The notes beneath the pieces were generated by a model. The model was not told the DNA's origin, made no database searches, and saw only the letters and a list, made by a program, of their open reading frames with translations. Positions 45,335 through 59,334 of a DNA stretch of 64,000 nucleotides are shown here, piece after piece; position 1 is the stretch's first letter, and each line of letters opens with the position of its first letter. The DNA lies in NCBI RefSeq assembly GCF_001649575.2, contig NC_051443.1, positions 672,462 through 736,461 on the forward strand, written 5' to 3'. This DNA is from Kryptolebias marmoratus. Lineage: Eukaryota > Chordata > Actinopteri > Cyprinodontiformes > Rivulidae. The position numbers were made by a program, and so were the translations under genes.

Positions 45335-47881
45335 AGTGCATTTAATTTAGTTCAAATTAGTTTATTTATATAGTGCTAGTTCATAACAAATGTCATTTCA
45401 AGCTATTCTACAAAAACAATCACATATATTATAAAAGGTCAATTAATAAAAGTTTTCTAAGGAAACCAGCAAATTGCATCAAATCTTATTTTGCCACAAT
45501 CTCCCCTCCTGAGCACCTCAGAGGCAACAGTGGAAAGGAATAACTCCCTTTTAACAGGAAGAAAGCGCCGGCAGAACCATCTGCTTTAACCAGCCGGGGT
45601 TTGAGGGGACAGGAAAGAGACACAGACAAACACAGAATGGCTGGTCCAGGTGTAGTTTCTAAAACACATGCTACTGATGGAAATAAATACAAATACAAAC
45701 ATGGAGAGTACAGAGAGTAAAGACAGCAGCAGAGTGATGAAATACGGTCAGTTTGTCCAATGGATGGACTGGGACTTTGACTTGGCCAGCCCACAACAGT
45801 CGGTGTGTGGAAAATTATAAACGCCTGGTTGAGGTGTCACAAGACTTTAACCATGATTCACTACAGTACGCCATTCAAGTTACACCAGTAGCACTGATCT
45901 TGACTTGATAGAGCATACTGTTCTAGTGTTGAATACTCACAAAGAACTGGCTGTCTGACTTAAATAAAATAATGCAAGGTTGAGATGGCGTGGATTCAGG
46001 GGTGCAACTACCTACTTTCTGAGGGGTATGCAGACACATTACGGACACCTCCCCATGCCCCCCTCAGTTTTTTGTTTTATTTTGTTTTAAATGCATTTAA
46101 ATTGTATTTTTTCAGGCACTTAAAAAATACAATACCTGATCTTGGATCTGGCCTATCATGTCCTGCCTCAGTGAGTCCCCCGTCGGGTGAAGGTCATTCA
46201 GATGGATCTTCAGATTAGGGCCTTGCCCCAGCCCTCTCCTCGGCACCTCTCTGTTCCTCTTTCTCTTCATCATCATCTTCACCTCTCGGTTCTACATTCT
46301 CCTCTGTGGTGACTGACTTGCCATGTCTGCCTGCACTAATTTTCTCAAAAGGACAGTGGTGGTCAGCAGAAATTAAAATCCTGACCTCATGTCTGTCTCC
46401 TCCGTTGCTTCATTCCTTCTGATCAGACAGATGCAGCAGCGCTGTAGAGTTATATCCCAAAGGAGATATTTAGACTCGCAACTTCTATAAATTATCTGCT
46501 TTATGATTCACCATCGAGTTCAACAAATGATTACTGTCTGAACAACAAAAGAACACAAATAAGTTCCTTTCTTTTTCCTGTCATGATCTGTTATATTGTA
46601 AATACTGATAAGTAAACAGTTATAACTTGTCATTTTACTAGTAACTAGCTTTAGCTAACCTGAATATTTCCAGGCCTCCTCTTGATGTTCTGACAGAACT
46701 TCCTGCTGTCTTTCAACCACTTTTAAAAACCTTGTATGAATCCCTACATCTTTATCCTTCTGCCTCTCCATCTTTAGCTCCCTGTCATCAGATGACAACA
46801 CGATTCAAATAAAAACAATTGTGCTCCAGCGCGTGTTCGAGGGGGAGCTATAGTGTGTGAGGGGGAGGTGACAGGGGCGAAGGTGAAGGAGCAGGGGGGC
46901 GCCTAAACAGTGACGTGTCTCTGTTATTGATCGCATCATTAACACATGCATGCACAGACAGCTGTTAAATACAGAAAATGCCAACTAAATTTTTTTTTCC
47001 GTCATCACTTTGGCGACCCCTCAAGCACAAGCCCCTATGCGCCGCATATAGTGCATATCCACTTTTTGCGCCACACTTGTTTGCTTGCTACTACTACTTC
47101 TTCTTCTCCTTCTTGTTAGGAGAAGAAGAAGCTGCTTGTGCTGCCGACTGGCATCCAACTTAAAGAAACATTGTTGCCACCTACCGGCCTGGAGTGTGAG
47201 AAAGTAGATTAGCGGAAAAAAAATAAAAAAAATAAAAAAGCGACTGAGTGGCGGCCATCAGCCGTCCTGAAGCACCAGCCGTTCTGTGTTTCTCCAGAAC
47301 TCACAGATGGCCTGTCCACCCCTGGTTTCTCCTCCAACAGTCTAAGTATAAGCAGCATAGCTAAGGGACAGCTCAGGAAACTGCTAAACAAACTTTAGGA
47401 TTTATCAAAAAGGAAAGTCTTAAGTCTAGTCTTAAAAGCAGACAGGATGTCAGTCACACGGACAGAAACAGGAAGTTGGTTCCATAAGAGAGGAACCTGA
47501 TAACTGAAAGCTCTGCCTCCGGTTCTACTTTTAGAAACTCTAGGAACCACAAGTACATGGAGCAATAGTATCTTTCATTTAAGATGGAGCTTGGTTGTTG
47601 AAAGTCTTGTATGTTAGAAGTAAGATTTTAAATTCTATTCTGAATTTGACAGGAAGCCAATGGAGAGAAGCTAAAACTGGAGAAATATGATCTCTCCCCC
47701 TGACTCTCATCAGATCTCTGGCAGCAGCATTTTGGATCAACTGAAGACTTTCTATAGTTTTTGGACACCCAGATAATAAAGAATTACAACAGCCCAGCCT
47801 AGATATGATCAAAGAATGAACCAATTTTTCTACATCAAACCTTTTCCTGGTAACATTTTTAATGTGGGGGTTAAATGGCAT
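45335..47881 (-). mobile_element. L2-like LINE, 3' part, with internal insertion
   Basis: On the minus strand, 47881-47579 encodes a reverse-transcriptase C-terminus ([20 protein letters not shown], then [20 protein letters not shown]). After a frameshift, LLWNQLPVSVRVTDILSAFK and TRLKTFLFDKS lead to a stop near 47396. Sequence resembling the 3' UTR of such elements lies at 47380-47245 and again at 45800-45335. Between them, about 45800-47240, is unrelated sequence with an end like AGGGGTGCAACTAC (45998) and a repetitive part near 47090-47200. Confidence 0.7.
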
Positions 47882-48837
47882 ATGCTCAGATGCTTAGGTT
47901 CAAAACCCATTTCTTCTGTGTTGTCTACGTTTAAAAGCAGAAAATTAACAATCAATCAGGTTTTTATGTCATTAAGACAAACTTGTAATCTCAGTGACTG
48001 AAAATGAAAACTGAAGTATAAGGAAGGCAGCAGACAATATGCATACAATCAAGAAATGCTAAGTCTTTAAACTTCTTTTATTTCTACTTCTTTCACAAGA
48101 GACAAGTGACCAGCAGCTGTGGGTGTCTAAATTGCTTTTGAATATTTCTAACTTTCTTGAATGTTTATTATATTTATTCACATTTGAAATTTTGGAAAAC
48201 CTCTCCAAGCAGTATTTCCACAAATACTGCAGGACAGTGTGTGGAAAACCAACATCGTAGTCATAATCTGCAATGGGTTTCCAGTTTTATTTCTCAGAAG
48301 TTGGAGCTTTAAGCCACTAATAAATTCCGTATGTGTATTTTTTATATTTTCAGCCAAAATAATGTATGTGATGTAAATTCTATGAATGAACCACTTTACA
48401 TAACTTCTGGTTTGGACAGAGATGCAGCCTGTCTAGTTAGACATTTAAAATGTGAAACCACAGAGAAATGCTGCCCATGGCCTCAAGAATGACTAAACCA
48501 AACCTTTCAGCCGAAAAGCAATGGGTTTCATGTAACAATAAATACTGGCTCTTCCTAGTTGTCGAGTGTGGCCTGGATGGGGTTTGTAATATTTAATAAA
48601 AGCATGACTGAAGAAGCATATGAATTTTTCACAGGAAGGACTTGCACACCCAGAGAACAGGTTTGAGGTTGTTGCTTCAAAAGGGAAACAAACTTGGTCT
48701 TTCATCACCAGAAACATTATTTTGCTTTGTTGTTCCAAATGACATAATATGTGACGATATTTTTCTTTTTTTGTGCTGAGATTTAAATCTGTCAAATGTC
48801 ATCTGGTCATACTGTCCAACATACATTGTCTAAACCT

Positions 48838-48882
48838 TATGCACACAGACACACACATGCACACACAAAAACACACACACCC
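48838..48882 (+). repeat. CA-rich microsatellite
   Basis: Interrupted ACACAC units. Confidence 0.85.
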
Positions 48883-49219
48883 ATATCTCATTACATCTGC
48901 TAGACAAGTCTGCCGCTGGATATGTCCCATAAGAGTCGAGACAAACCCAGTCTTAGTTGGTAAAGCTTACACACACAGATGTACACACACAAAAACTGCA
49001 GCCACATTTACAGTGGGAGGTGTGACAGCAATACAGTAGCCTTCACTCTCTTTGGCAGAAGCCAAAGAAAAGAGCTCCTTGCTCTGTAAAAGTCATTTGC
49101 CAACAGATCCTGGAAAGAATCAAGAATTTACATGTCTGGATCCACTACAAAATGAAAGCAATACCATCTCCACTCAAACACAGCTCTTGGCACAGGGGCT
49201 GCATGCACTGCCTTATTGA

Positions 49220-49689
<470 letters not shown>

Positions 49690-49690
<1 letters not shown>

Positions 49691-51000
49691 GGGACACTCT
49701 TTATGATCCAGCGGTAAAAGTTCTTCAGCAAAGGTGAGGGAAGTTTATTCCTCTTCTACATTCTCAGAAAATGCTGCTGGCCTATTTTGAGGATGTGGGT
49801 GGTGTTCACAGTCCAAGGAACATGAAGTCTGCAACTTGCTCACCTCCTCTCCATTGATCTGCAGTTCTGTGTACATTTTGGTCCTCAGCTAATCAAAGCT
49901 GATTTCTTTGTTTTTACTATTGATTAAGTTGAGGTTTTTATCTCTGCACCAGGAAAACAACATCTGAACTGCGTCTCAGTACAGTGTCTTGTTGTTGCTG
50001 ATCTGTCCTACAACAATTGTATCATCAACAAATAGGATGAGCGTGTTAGAGCTGTTGGTGGTGACACAATCGTGTATGTACAGCATAAATAGAATGGGGC
50101 TGAGGACACAGCCCTGAGGCACACCAGTGGTCAGGAGAATGTGGAGGTGCCCATCCTCACATGTTCAGGCCTGTTTGTGAGGAAGTTCTTGACCCACAAC
50201 CAATCTGCAGTGTCTGAGGTTTCTTAACCAGTCTGCTAGGGCTGATTGAGTTGAATGGTGAGCTGAAGTCAACAAACAACATCCTGACATTCGTGTCAAG
50301 GTTTTCCAGGTGACTGAAGGCAAAGTGCAGGGCTATAGAGATGGCATCATCTGTGGATCTGCCGAGTCTGTAAGCAAACTGATGTTGGTTAAGGCCATGT
50401 GAAATGTGGGCCTTGATATGTTACAGTACCAGTCTCTCCATGCACTTCATGATCACAGGGTCACAGGCTGGTAATCATTCAGGCCTGTGATGGCAGAGGT
50501 TTTGGGCACAGGAATTATATTGGCAGTTTTCAAGCAGGTAGGGACTGTGGCCTGTTACAGCAAGCAATTGAAGATGGACAGTAGTGACCTGACAGTATCG
50601 TTGAAACATTGGTTTTGGTTGGGGAATTGTTTGATAAGTTTTCTTGTGGTTACATTATCCATGCAGAAGGTGACATATGATGGCACAGAGAATGTGTAAA
50701 GCTTAATGTCTGGATGCTCAAAGATTTCCGACATGGTGTTCTCAAAACAGTCTTGCAGGGATAATGTGGCCTCCTCAGTCCTGTGCTACACTCATCTGAA
50801 CTGCAGATGAGGGGCCTGTAAGCTGGTGTCAGGAACAGCGATAGATAATCTGAGTGTCCGAGGTGGGGGGAGAAATGGGTTTTATAGGCTCCAGCAATGT
50901 TTGTGTAGATCTGATCTAATGTTTTGCTCTTTCTTGTTTAAATGTCTAAATTTTTATGAACTTACTCTTCAGATTTGTGTGGTTGAAATCATCAGATACA
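49690..51000 (-). mobile_element. Decayed Rex/L2-type LINE reverse transcriptase
   Basis: Translated on the minus strand, 50110-49880 gives SPILFMLYIHDCVTTNSSNT, LILFVDDTIVVGQISNN and WCRDKNLNLINSK. These match the conserved RT block of Rex1/L2-like elements, with FVDD in place of the usual FADD. Upstream parts to about 51000 have lost their frame. It may extend to about 51580. Confidence 0.65.
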
Positions 51001-51599
51001 ACGAAAAAGCCAGTTGCTTTTACTGTTGTCTGCTATGACATCATGAAGTCTTCACATAGCTGCATTAGCTTGTGCGTGGATATACACAGCAGCTACAAAC
51101 ACTGCAGGGATTTCTCTGGGCAGATAAACGGGATACATTTCAACAGTAAAACCTCTTGGTCTGGACAGTAGGCACTATCAATAACAGTTGTGTTTGTGCA
51201 CCAGCTGTAGTTTATATATACACACATGCTCGTTCCTCACCTCTTGCCAGAGTCCAGTGTGCAATCAGAGATTGCTCAATCGATGACTGTCAGCTCCTCT
51301 GCTTGTTCCAGGATGTTTTCATGCAGCCATGTTTCCATTATTACCATGCTACAGCTCTTTGTTCGGTTGTTTCCAATTCAGAGTTTATTCTCATCTATCC
51401 TGTTTTCCACAGAGTGGGCATTAGTGAAAAAAAAAACCTGGGAACCACTGGTAAGTGTGGAACCACTTTTAGTCTCACTTGGATGACGGCTTGCTTGCCC
51501 CGTTTCTGCCATCTCTCACAGTGCTGCTGTAGCTCTCTTCTCTCTTTGTGTATCATCTTTTGGAACAAGTGAAACTCTTCCAGAGCCCAGCCTGTCCTG

Positions 51600-52880
51600 A
51601 GCTGTTTCAGGCTGAAGAGTTTGGTTCAGGTGTCTAAATACTGTACACTCTAAGATGGATGAAACCCTAATTAGACATCTTGAATGGCACATTGTCAAGC
51701 AGATACTTTGTTTTCACTGTTAACAGCAAATATCTCACTTTTGCCAAGATTTAGTTCATATTCAGAAATTTCCCTGAACACATCTAGGACTGAAAGGGCA
51801 GCAGGAAAAGAGCATAGCAGGAGTAGCAGAAGGCCATCCACATACAGGATGACCTCCAGCTTCCCATTAGTTTTATTTCTGCTAAATATATTGGGATGAG
51901 GCTATAAAGCAACGGACACAGACTCCTTTTGTTCTGACAACTGACTGAGGGGCCACATACAATAATCTTATCCATTAGATACGTTTTTCCTGAAATCCAA
52001 ATTTTCTCAAAACAGATAATCCCACTCTAACACTTTTTCAGCATTCAGTACAATAAAAGCCTCAGGTAAAGTAGTTGTATTTAAACCACATTAAGTACTT
52101 CCTGGGGATTAAAAAAAATGAATGCCTATTGTGAATAAATCCAGTTTAACCCAGTTATAACTGATGATAAAACTGCTTCTAAGTGCCTGGCCAGTAACTT
52201 TGCCAGCAACTTGACACTAGCATTTAACAAACTGATGGGACAATATAAACTGCATAATAATGGGTCTTTACCCCGTTTCAAAATCAGCAAGATAAACACC
52301 TGGTTCAAGGTTCGGAGAAGCATGCATGTATTAAAAGAATCAGTAAAAATGTCTAATAGGAGTGAGGCCAGCCGTTTCCAAAAGGTTATATAGAATTTGG
52401 ATGGGAAGCCGTCTGGACCTGGGGCTTGACTGCAGCCTTGAGCTCCGTTGCTATGATTGGGTGATCCAGTAATAGATCAGGTCTACAGAGATATGAGAGC
52501 AATCAGATAAGTACAGCCGCTTATAAAATCCCACAAAGGTTTTATTATTTTCCAATGTGTCTGATGTCATTCCTGCATTAGTTGCAACATAAGGAATCAA
52601 CTGGGATGCAGATATTTGTTCTAACTCATGAGCCAGCAATTTACTTTCCTTATACCTTTGTTCATAAAATTTGGATCTCAAATTAGGTATAAGTTTAATG
52701 GTCTGCTGTGATGTGATAAGATGTTATTTAGCTTAAAAAGACATTTGTTATTTATACATTTCTGGCTGTTTTTAAGTTGCATAAAGAAAAACTAAAAACA
52801 CAAAGCCCTCAGATAACCTGGAAAGTTCCTCTCTTCTAGATTTTCTCTAATGGGTCCTATGAGAAATAATCTCCCCACCT
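51600..52880 (-). mobile_element. 5'-truncated L1-like LINE fragment
   Basis: On the minus strand: SKFYEQRYKESKLLAHELEQ (52680), then LRTLNQVFILLILKRGKDPL and LYCPISLLNASVKLLAKLLA (52320-52130), then the palm region (YELNLGKSEIFAVN near 51750). It belongs to the same family as the copy at 9040-11300. Frameshifts and stops break it. Confidence 0.75.
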
Positions 52881-53837
52881 TTAAAAATATGCTGGTGTAG
52901 ATTCTCCGGTCATCCAAGCCAATCCAAATCCAAAACATCGAAAATCTTTAAAAAACAAATAAAAAAACAAAAACAAAGCAACTGGATTTCTGTTTTGTAT
53001 TTAAAGAGCTCATAACTTCTCACTCTCTAGTTTTGAACTGACAAAGCTTCCCAGGTGCTAAGCAAAACATCTTCTGATATAAGTCCAGTTACTTTATGTT
53101 ATTTGGAGGGGTTTTTTTAGAAACTCTGGTGTGCTTTCAAGACCTACTTTGAAATCCCAGGCAGATTCTCTCTGTTTTTGTTTTCTTGTTCATTAAACCA
53201 GAGCGAAATACGAGATTGGTTTTCTTCATTGAGCTTCGTTACTTCATGGCAGTCCGTCTGACAGCAAAAACAACAAAAGCAGTAAAGCTGCAAGCTAAAA
53301 TATTGTATAGAGCTGTTGAGTTGACCATCCTGACTTACAGATTCCACAGAGGAAAAAACTTTTCCTAAGAGTGAGACGGACTCATGATATTAATTGTCCT
53401 TGTATGAAGCAAAGTTGTAAAATGTGTTTGGAAGAAAATAATAAAACAGCAGTGATTTGTAACTTCATATCTTAACTATTTTCTGTGTTCACCTGGTGCC
53501 AGAAATAGGAGCTCTGAAAATGACCACCTGCGTTTGATTGTTTTGGCTGTTTTACTTCTCCTTGTGGGGAACAGAGCATTTATACAGGTTGAATATGAAC
53601 ATTCCTGTTTGGTGGCCAAATGTTCATAAACCACTAATTGTAAGTGGAGGCATTGCCTGACTCATTTCAGTCTGGAAATGAGAATAAATTCTGCTTTAAT
53701 TAGTTCAAGCTATAATTCTTATTATCACAGAAAAATGTGTGTTAGAATAGTGGTGTCTTCCAACTTGATTTAACCCCCAGATAACTAACAGTAATAAATA
53801 TTAATTCATCAACCATTTTTAGTTTTATATGAATACA

Positions 53838-54178
53838 GGCAGCATGGAAGAACAGTGGTTAGATCTGTGGCCTCACAGCAAGAAGGTCACAGGTTTGCCC
53901 CTGCTTGGCGTCTCTCTCTGTGGAGTTTGCATATGGGGGGGGGGGGGAGGTTTACAGGCAGGTGGTTTCCTCCCACAGACCAAAAACAAGCATGTTAGGT
54001 TAACTGGTAATTCTAAACTGTCCCTGGATGTGAGTGAGCTTGAAAAGTTGTGTCTTTTTTGTCTCTATGTGTCCCTGGGATGGACCTGCAGCCTGTTCAG
54101 GGTGTCCCCCGCCTTTTGAACAGGAGACAGACACCAGCCATCCCATGGAAATATGGATAAAAAATGAATGAATTGTCT
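53838..54178 (+). mobile_element. tRNA-derived SINE
   Basis: The head is GGCAGCATGGAAGAACAGTG with a degenerate B-box. The body has GTGTGGAGTTTGCATATG, a G13 run, TTTCCTCCCACAGACC, GCATGTTAGGTTAACTGGTA and GGATGGACCTGCAGCCTGTT. It ends GGATAAAAAATGAATGAA. Confidence 0.8.
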
Positions 54179-54270
54179 TGAAATAATAATTTTTACATTT
54201 GTTTTCTCCAGACTTAGACATGCGGTGTCTCATTTGTTTTGATTAAAGTTATTCGTACATTGAGTTGTAA

Positions 54271-54278
54271 CACACACG

Positions 54279-54312
<34 letters not shown>
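54271..54312 (+). repeat. CA/TG microsatellite
   Basis: CACACACGCA followed by 32 bases of TG; the two halves are complementary. Confidence 0.9.
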
Positions 54313-54314
<2 letters not shown>

Positions 54315-56205
54315 TTAAAGAAAGCCACCAGCTCCTCTGCAGATTTGGGAAAGGCTGTCCATAGGAAACCATGTAAACACTATTGTTTTAGAACAGCCAG
54401 GGTTTTATGACTCCTCTAATGAAAACTGACACAGATGTTTGAGCATGTTGTTGCTGTATACATTCCTACAGATGATGTAATATCGACAGGATGAGTGTGT
54501 TTAAAGCACCACTGTTTTATCATCATTCTTAGTGTGGAGACAGATGAGTTAGAATAAGGCTTACTTGTTCAAAGGCCAAAATCTTTGTATTCTACAATGC
54601 CCTGGTTACTAAAATACACTCTTCAACTGTCTGCTAAGGAACAATATCATTCATGCTTAACATTTATTTGTTTCTGCTTTTGCGGATACGTTTGGAGGTT
54701 AAAACGTCCATGACTACTCAAGCTTCTAGCTCTTATATTAGGCTAGGTCAGGGTCAGCCTTTATGAGTGGAAGAGTCTTTTTTACCATCTCTCCCACCAA
54801 GTAAAATTTATAAAGAGCCACAAAATTTACATGACATTTAAAATGAAGATAAAACATTTTTAAAAGTTTCATTATTTTCCATACAGTTGAAATATGCTAG
54901 CCTATGTTGTAATGTGGAAGTTATTTTTTTTGTGTGTTAGGCAAATAAAAAACACAAACAAACAAATAAAACTATGTATTTCTTTACAAGAAAATGGCAC
55001 AGAACTACTTTTATGCAGCACAGATTTGCTATTTTAATTTGTATAAAACTAATTTTACTCATTTGTGATTTACATAAACATAAACTAAGCAGAAAACAGA
55101 CCAACATTTTATTGGCTCCACAGTAAAACTGATTATTGCATTTCAAAAACATTCTAGTGAAAACTCAAGCCAAAATGAGGTCATGCTGGTAATGAAAAGA
55201 TGCAAAGTTGTGTACACACTGTCTTTACAGAAACCAATATGTGTGATATTAAAACATAGTGAGTACACACAGGCAGCACGTCCTGTATGACCTCCTGACA
55301 TTCTGCTGCAGAAATCCCATTCATAAACTGCAAAAATCTGTAAAAACTGCTAAACATACTGATTACTATTGTCAGTTTAAATGTAAACATCACTTAGGTT
55401 CATGTAATTTATGGTCAAAGTTACAAAAAGCCACATGAGAGGAGCTGAAGGGCCACGTGTGACTCCAGAGCCACGGGTTGGGTTAAATACCTCCTGACTT
55501 AAATCCAGCTTTAGGAAGTATCGCTTGTACATGAATCTAGCATTGAATTTTTTTTGCCAATTTGTAATTTATATTGAGTTTTGCACAGTTTTTCATTGCA
55601 ACAATCATAAACTAGTTATGAAAAGATAAAGTGAAGCTTTATTTAGGAGGCTCCATATGATCTTAGGCAGGGTGCATATTATGTAGTGACAATCAGGAGG
55701 ATTAAGTTTCTCTTCAAATGACAACAATCTCATCCAAAGCAGACATGTGCTTCTGGTTAATGTCTTACAATTATTATCCAGTATTTTTATGTCTTAGTAT
55801 GTCTGCCATTTACTTTAAATATAGATTACAATAAATGCCATTCAGTCCACCAGTTCACTTAAAACACAATAATCTCTGGAATCAAATGTCACAAAGTATT
55901 CAAAACTGCAAGCAAATAGATCTTCACCATACAAAGCAGAGCTCCACGATGTTCCACATCCAAATATGAGCATCAGCAGAACAAACAAAGATATCTGGAA
56001 AGCGAAGTCTGTTCCTTTCTACCACAAAAGCAAAGATAATAGTTTCATAATAAATACAATACAAATATTACATATATCAGAAGAATACAGTCTAATGGAA
56101 AGAATAATCTATACTCAACCTAAGTCGACATTTACAACAGAAAAAAAAGACAATATGGAAAAACAATGATCATGATTGGACTCCAAAATCTTAAAAATTT
56201 AATCT

Positions 56206-56332
56206 ATACTGGGACACAGTACTGGGTAACAAGTCACTTCATAAACAACCCAATTCCCATAGGTACTTCGTATGTACCCCTGCATGTACCCTTGTAGATA
56301 CCCCCATAAGTATCCTGTAGTTATCCTGTAAG
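56206..56332. repeat. GTAC-rich repeat, inverted second locus
   Basis: It contains GGGTAACAAGTCACTT, the inverse of the phrase at 32945, then CGTATGTACCCCTGCATGTA and related units. It ends exactly where the TIR element begins. Confidence 0.8.
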
Positions 56333-56572
56333 TACCGTATTTTCCGCTCTATAGGGCTCTCTGGATTATAAGACGCACTGTCAATGAATGGTCTATTTTC
56401 AAACTTTTGTCATATATAAAGTGCACTGGACTATAAGGCGCTTCGTCGTGCACCTCCCACTTCTTGTAACTTTGCACAGACCACACGCGCCGCGCTCCAT
56501 TCAGAATGGATGATTTTGGTGCTCTAGCAGAGCTGGTTGGCCTGTATCAGCATTTATATGATCCCTCTATGA
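56333..56572. mobile_element. Truncated copy of the TACCGTATTTTC element
   Basis: It begins TACCGTATTTTCCGC and matches the left half of the element at 4549-5045, including GATTTTGGTGCTCTAGCAGA, then stops after about 240 bases at ATCCCTCTATGA. The right end is missing. It lies directly against a GTAC-rich repeat. Confidence 0.85.
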
Positions 56573-57262
56573 ACTAAAACTTCTAAAACCTCTAAAACTT
56601 TAAAAGGTTTCTGTTTCCACTTAAAGGTTGTCATATTTAGGGTAATGAACCTATATTTATTTCATCTGCTTTTCTTCTGACCTGAATAAAGGGGACAGAA
56701 ATTAACACTATAAATCTTAGAACCACACCTTAAAATAACTTTTAGCTGAAAATTAGCTAGCGCTAATAAACTGCAAAATCCATAAAACACTCAGGAAATT
56801 GATCTATACATATTTGTTGACATTTTTGCACATTTAAAAACAGCTTTCATTTTTTTGTTGTTTGGTCTAACAGATGCAGAATAAAGAAAACACTTGTCAA
56901 CAACTAATCATTTTTAAAAGGAGGTCTTGGTTTTAGTTCAGAAATGTCCTGAAAGAAAATATAGTTTCTAATAAATAACTAGCTAAACTGTACTAAAAGC
57001 AAACATTACAAAGGTTAGCTTTCACTGTCAGATAATCTAACTTGAAAAATACTTTGTGTCACAAAAAAATAGATTGTGAATTTGTCAGTTTTCTGTTATT
57101 CATCCATTACTACCAAAGGGTGTTGTTCATTAAAACAGTTTCCTGCTCTTTTGGCTGTCCTAACAATTTGAAAGCCAATGAAAGTTTTTTTAACACTTGT
57201 ACACAAACGTTTAACAGTAGTTTTACAGCTGTGTTGTTAGCTGTGGTGCTTTTCTCTGGCAG

Positions 57263-57467
57263 GTGGTTTATTGGTGACTGGTCAGAGTGTGGAAAGACAT
57301 GCGATGGTGGGATAAGGATGAGGACAGTCTTGTGTATCAGAAAGATTGGCCCTGCTGAAGAGGAGACACTGAAAGACACCTTCTGTTTGACTCACCGTCC
57401 TATTGAAAGAGAGTCCTGCAACAACCAGTCTTGTCCACCAAAGTGGGTCACTTTGGAATGGTCTGAG
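57263..57467 (+). CDS. adamts6: adamts6 exon: TSR3 and start of TSR4
   Basis: The largest exon here (205 nt), between CTCTGGCAG and GTAAGA, ending in phase 0. It reads [36 protein letters not shown] and [11 protein letters not shown], a complete third thrombospondin repeat, then KWVTLEWSE, the start of the fourth. CGKTCDGG keeps the O-fucosylation site. Lysine before WV replaces the glutamine I expect from the human protein, a mild change. Confidence 0.95.
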
Positions 57468-57699
57468 GTAAGACAACATTGTTTTTTAAAATCTCACTGA
57501 GTTGCAACCTGTTGGCAAAACACATTTGTGAGGGAGTCTCCAAAATGTTCCAACTTCCTATTGTGATTTTAAGAGTCTAGCAGTCCTGTCGCTGGAATTT
57601 TGAATATATTCCCAAAAAAACAACTGTGTGGCAGATTTGCTTTTAAAAATAGTCACAGTCGTTGACAATTTCTCGAACCCAAATCTACAGAAACTGCAA

Positions 57700-58035
57700 G
57701 AAGGTGAGACAGTGGTTAGTGCTGTCACCTGGCAGCAAGAAGATTGCAGGTTCGCCTCCTAGCTAGGCCCTTTCTGTGTGGAGTTTGTATGTTCTCTCCA
57801 TGCATGCATGGGTTTTCTCTCGGTACTCCGGCTTGTTCCCGCTGACCAACATGCACGTTAGGTTAATTGGTAGCTATTAATTGTCCCTAGGTGTGAATGG
57901 TTGCTTGTCTCCATGTGGCCTTGTGATACACTGCCAACCTGTTCAGGGTTTACGCTGCCTCTCGCACAATGACAGCTGGAGACGGGCATCAGCTGCCCCG
58001 TGACCCAGAGAGGAAAAAGTGGGTCAAGAAAATGG
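57700..58035 (+). mobile_element. tRNA-derived SINE, nearly full length
   Basis: The A-box-like GTGGTTAGTGCTGTCACCTG and B-box-like GATTGCAGGTTCGCCTCCTA are followed by GTGTGGAGTTTGTATGTTCT and the shared body (ACGTTAGGTTAATTGGTAGC, then CCAACCTGTTCAGGGTTTAC), ending near AAAATGGATCTGAAAA. Confidence 0.85.
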
Positions 58036-58039
58036 ATCT

Positions 58040-58540
58040 GAAAAACTGCATCTGTGAAATACAGTGCGAATGTTGAGTCCTGATTGACTTTGCTAAAATT
58101 TGCTAAAAGTGTTCAAACTGAGTTGTGAAAACAAAAATCAGCAAAACACGAGCTAAAAGTTAAGTATCAAAACGGTAACTACAAGCTAAAACTAACTAAC
58201 ACTAGCTAAAAGCTAATAATAGCAAAATGCTAACTAAAAACTAAAGCTAGCAAAAGGCCAGTTGAAATAAGCAGAAGGCTGGCTAACTAAAAACTAAAAG
58301 TAGTATAAGACAAAAATGGAACCAGTATACTAAAGCAAATTTAAAGAAAGATTTTGGGAAGAATTGAAATGATTTCAGTGTTTCTATAAATGTTAAAGCT
58401 TTTTGAAAAGTATAAACATTACAAAATCCAAAAGTCATAGTACATTATTTCAGATTAAGCTGAAGGTTTTGATATATGAATGGGTAAATAGCACAAAATA
58501 TAAAGAAGTAGTTAGATTGGAAAAAATGCAGTCTAACTCT
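58040..58540 (+). repeat. AGCTAAAA-family element
   Basis: It has the left flank GTGCGAATGTTGAGTCCTGA, units such as GCAAAATGCTAACTAAAAAC, then the right flank with TTTCTATAAATGTTAAAGCT and a closing TAGCACAAAATA. Confidence 0.8.
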
Positions 58541-58992
58541 ACATCAATGTGAATTCTGAATCAGCAATCAGTATTGTGAAAAACTGGTCCAAATCTGCCT
58601 ATATTTATTTTAAGTGTATTCTGGCAGATTAAATCATAAGTGTGGGGGCAGCTGCCAAGGTGGATACAAACCAGGCGGGGTGGGTACGATGTGTGGGAAG
58701 ATGGACATCTAAATAATATGCATGGGCAAAAAGGCAGTTTTACAAGGCATGAACACAAAGATAAGGTGGGATTTAAAAGAAAAACTGTCTGTTCATAGTG
58801 CATGTACAAACACAGAATTCAGTGAGACTGCAATGGAAAATCAGCCCATTTTCTTGCAATTTTACTCTTTTTTGAGTTGCCAACTATTTGCAGCTGAGTG
58901 AGACAAACTTAAGCTTTTTTTTTTTTTTTTTTTTTACAGATCCTTTTCTCCTTCTGTTTTTATATCTACTTTTTAACATCTGCTGTCTTTAG

Positions 58993-59169
58993 TGTACACC
59001 TAAATGTGGCCCAGGCTTAAAGCACCGAATTGCCTTGTGTAAAAGCAGTGACCTGACTAAAACCTTCCCACCCACCCACTGCCCGAGCCACAACAAACCT
59101 CCAGTCCGGATCCGCTGCAGTTTAGGCCGGTGTCCTCCTCCTCGCTGGATTCCTGGTGACTGGGGACAG
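58993..59169 (+). CDS. adamts6: adamts6 exon: TSR4 and start of TSR5
   Basis: Fifty-nine codons, phase 0 at both ends, between CTGTCTTTAG and GTAGGA. It reads [37 protein letters not shown] and [14 protein letters not shown], then IPGDWGQ, the start of the fifth repeat. A T-rich run (58915-58935) lies about 60 bases upstream of the acceptor. Confidence 0.95.
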
Positions 59170-59320
59170 GTAGGACAATCCTCCAAAATATTAGAATATT
59201 TCATCCTAAAAGGACAGCATAAATATTTCAGAGATAAACATGCATATATTCTATGTTAAGGAATGGTTTGTATAATTTACACCAGTGAAATATACAGGGA
59301 GTAACAAGTAGGCCTGTGAC

Positions 59321-59334
59321 GTGTGTGTGTGTGT
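59321..59334 (+). repeat. Short TG microsatellite
   Basis: Seven TG units. Confidence 0.85.

Larger units (their letters stand above)
57468..58992 (+). other. adamts6: adamts6 intron, 1.5 kb
   Basis: It contains a SINE (about 57700-58035) directly followed by an AGCTAAAA-family copy (58040-58540). The last 450 bases are unremarkable apart from a T21 run. Confidence 0.9.
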
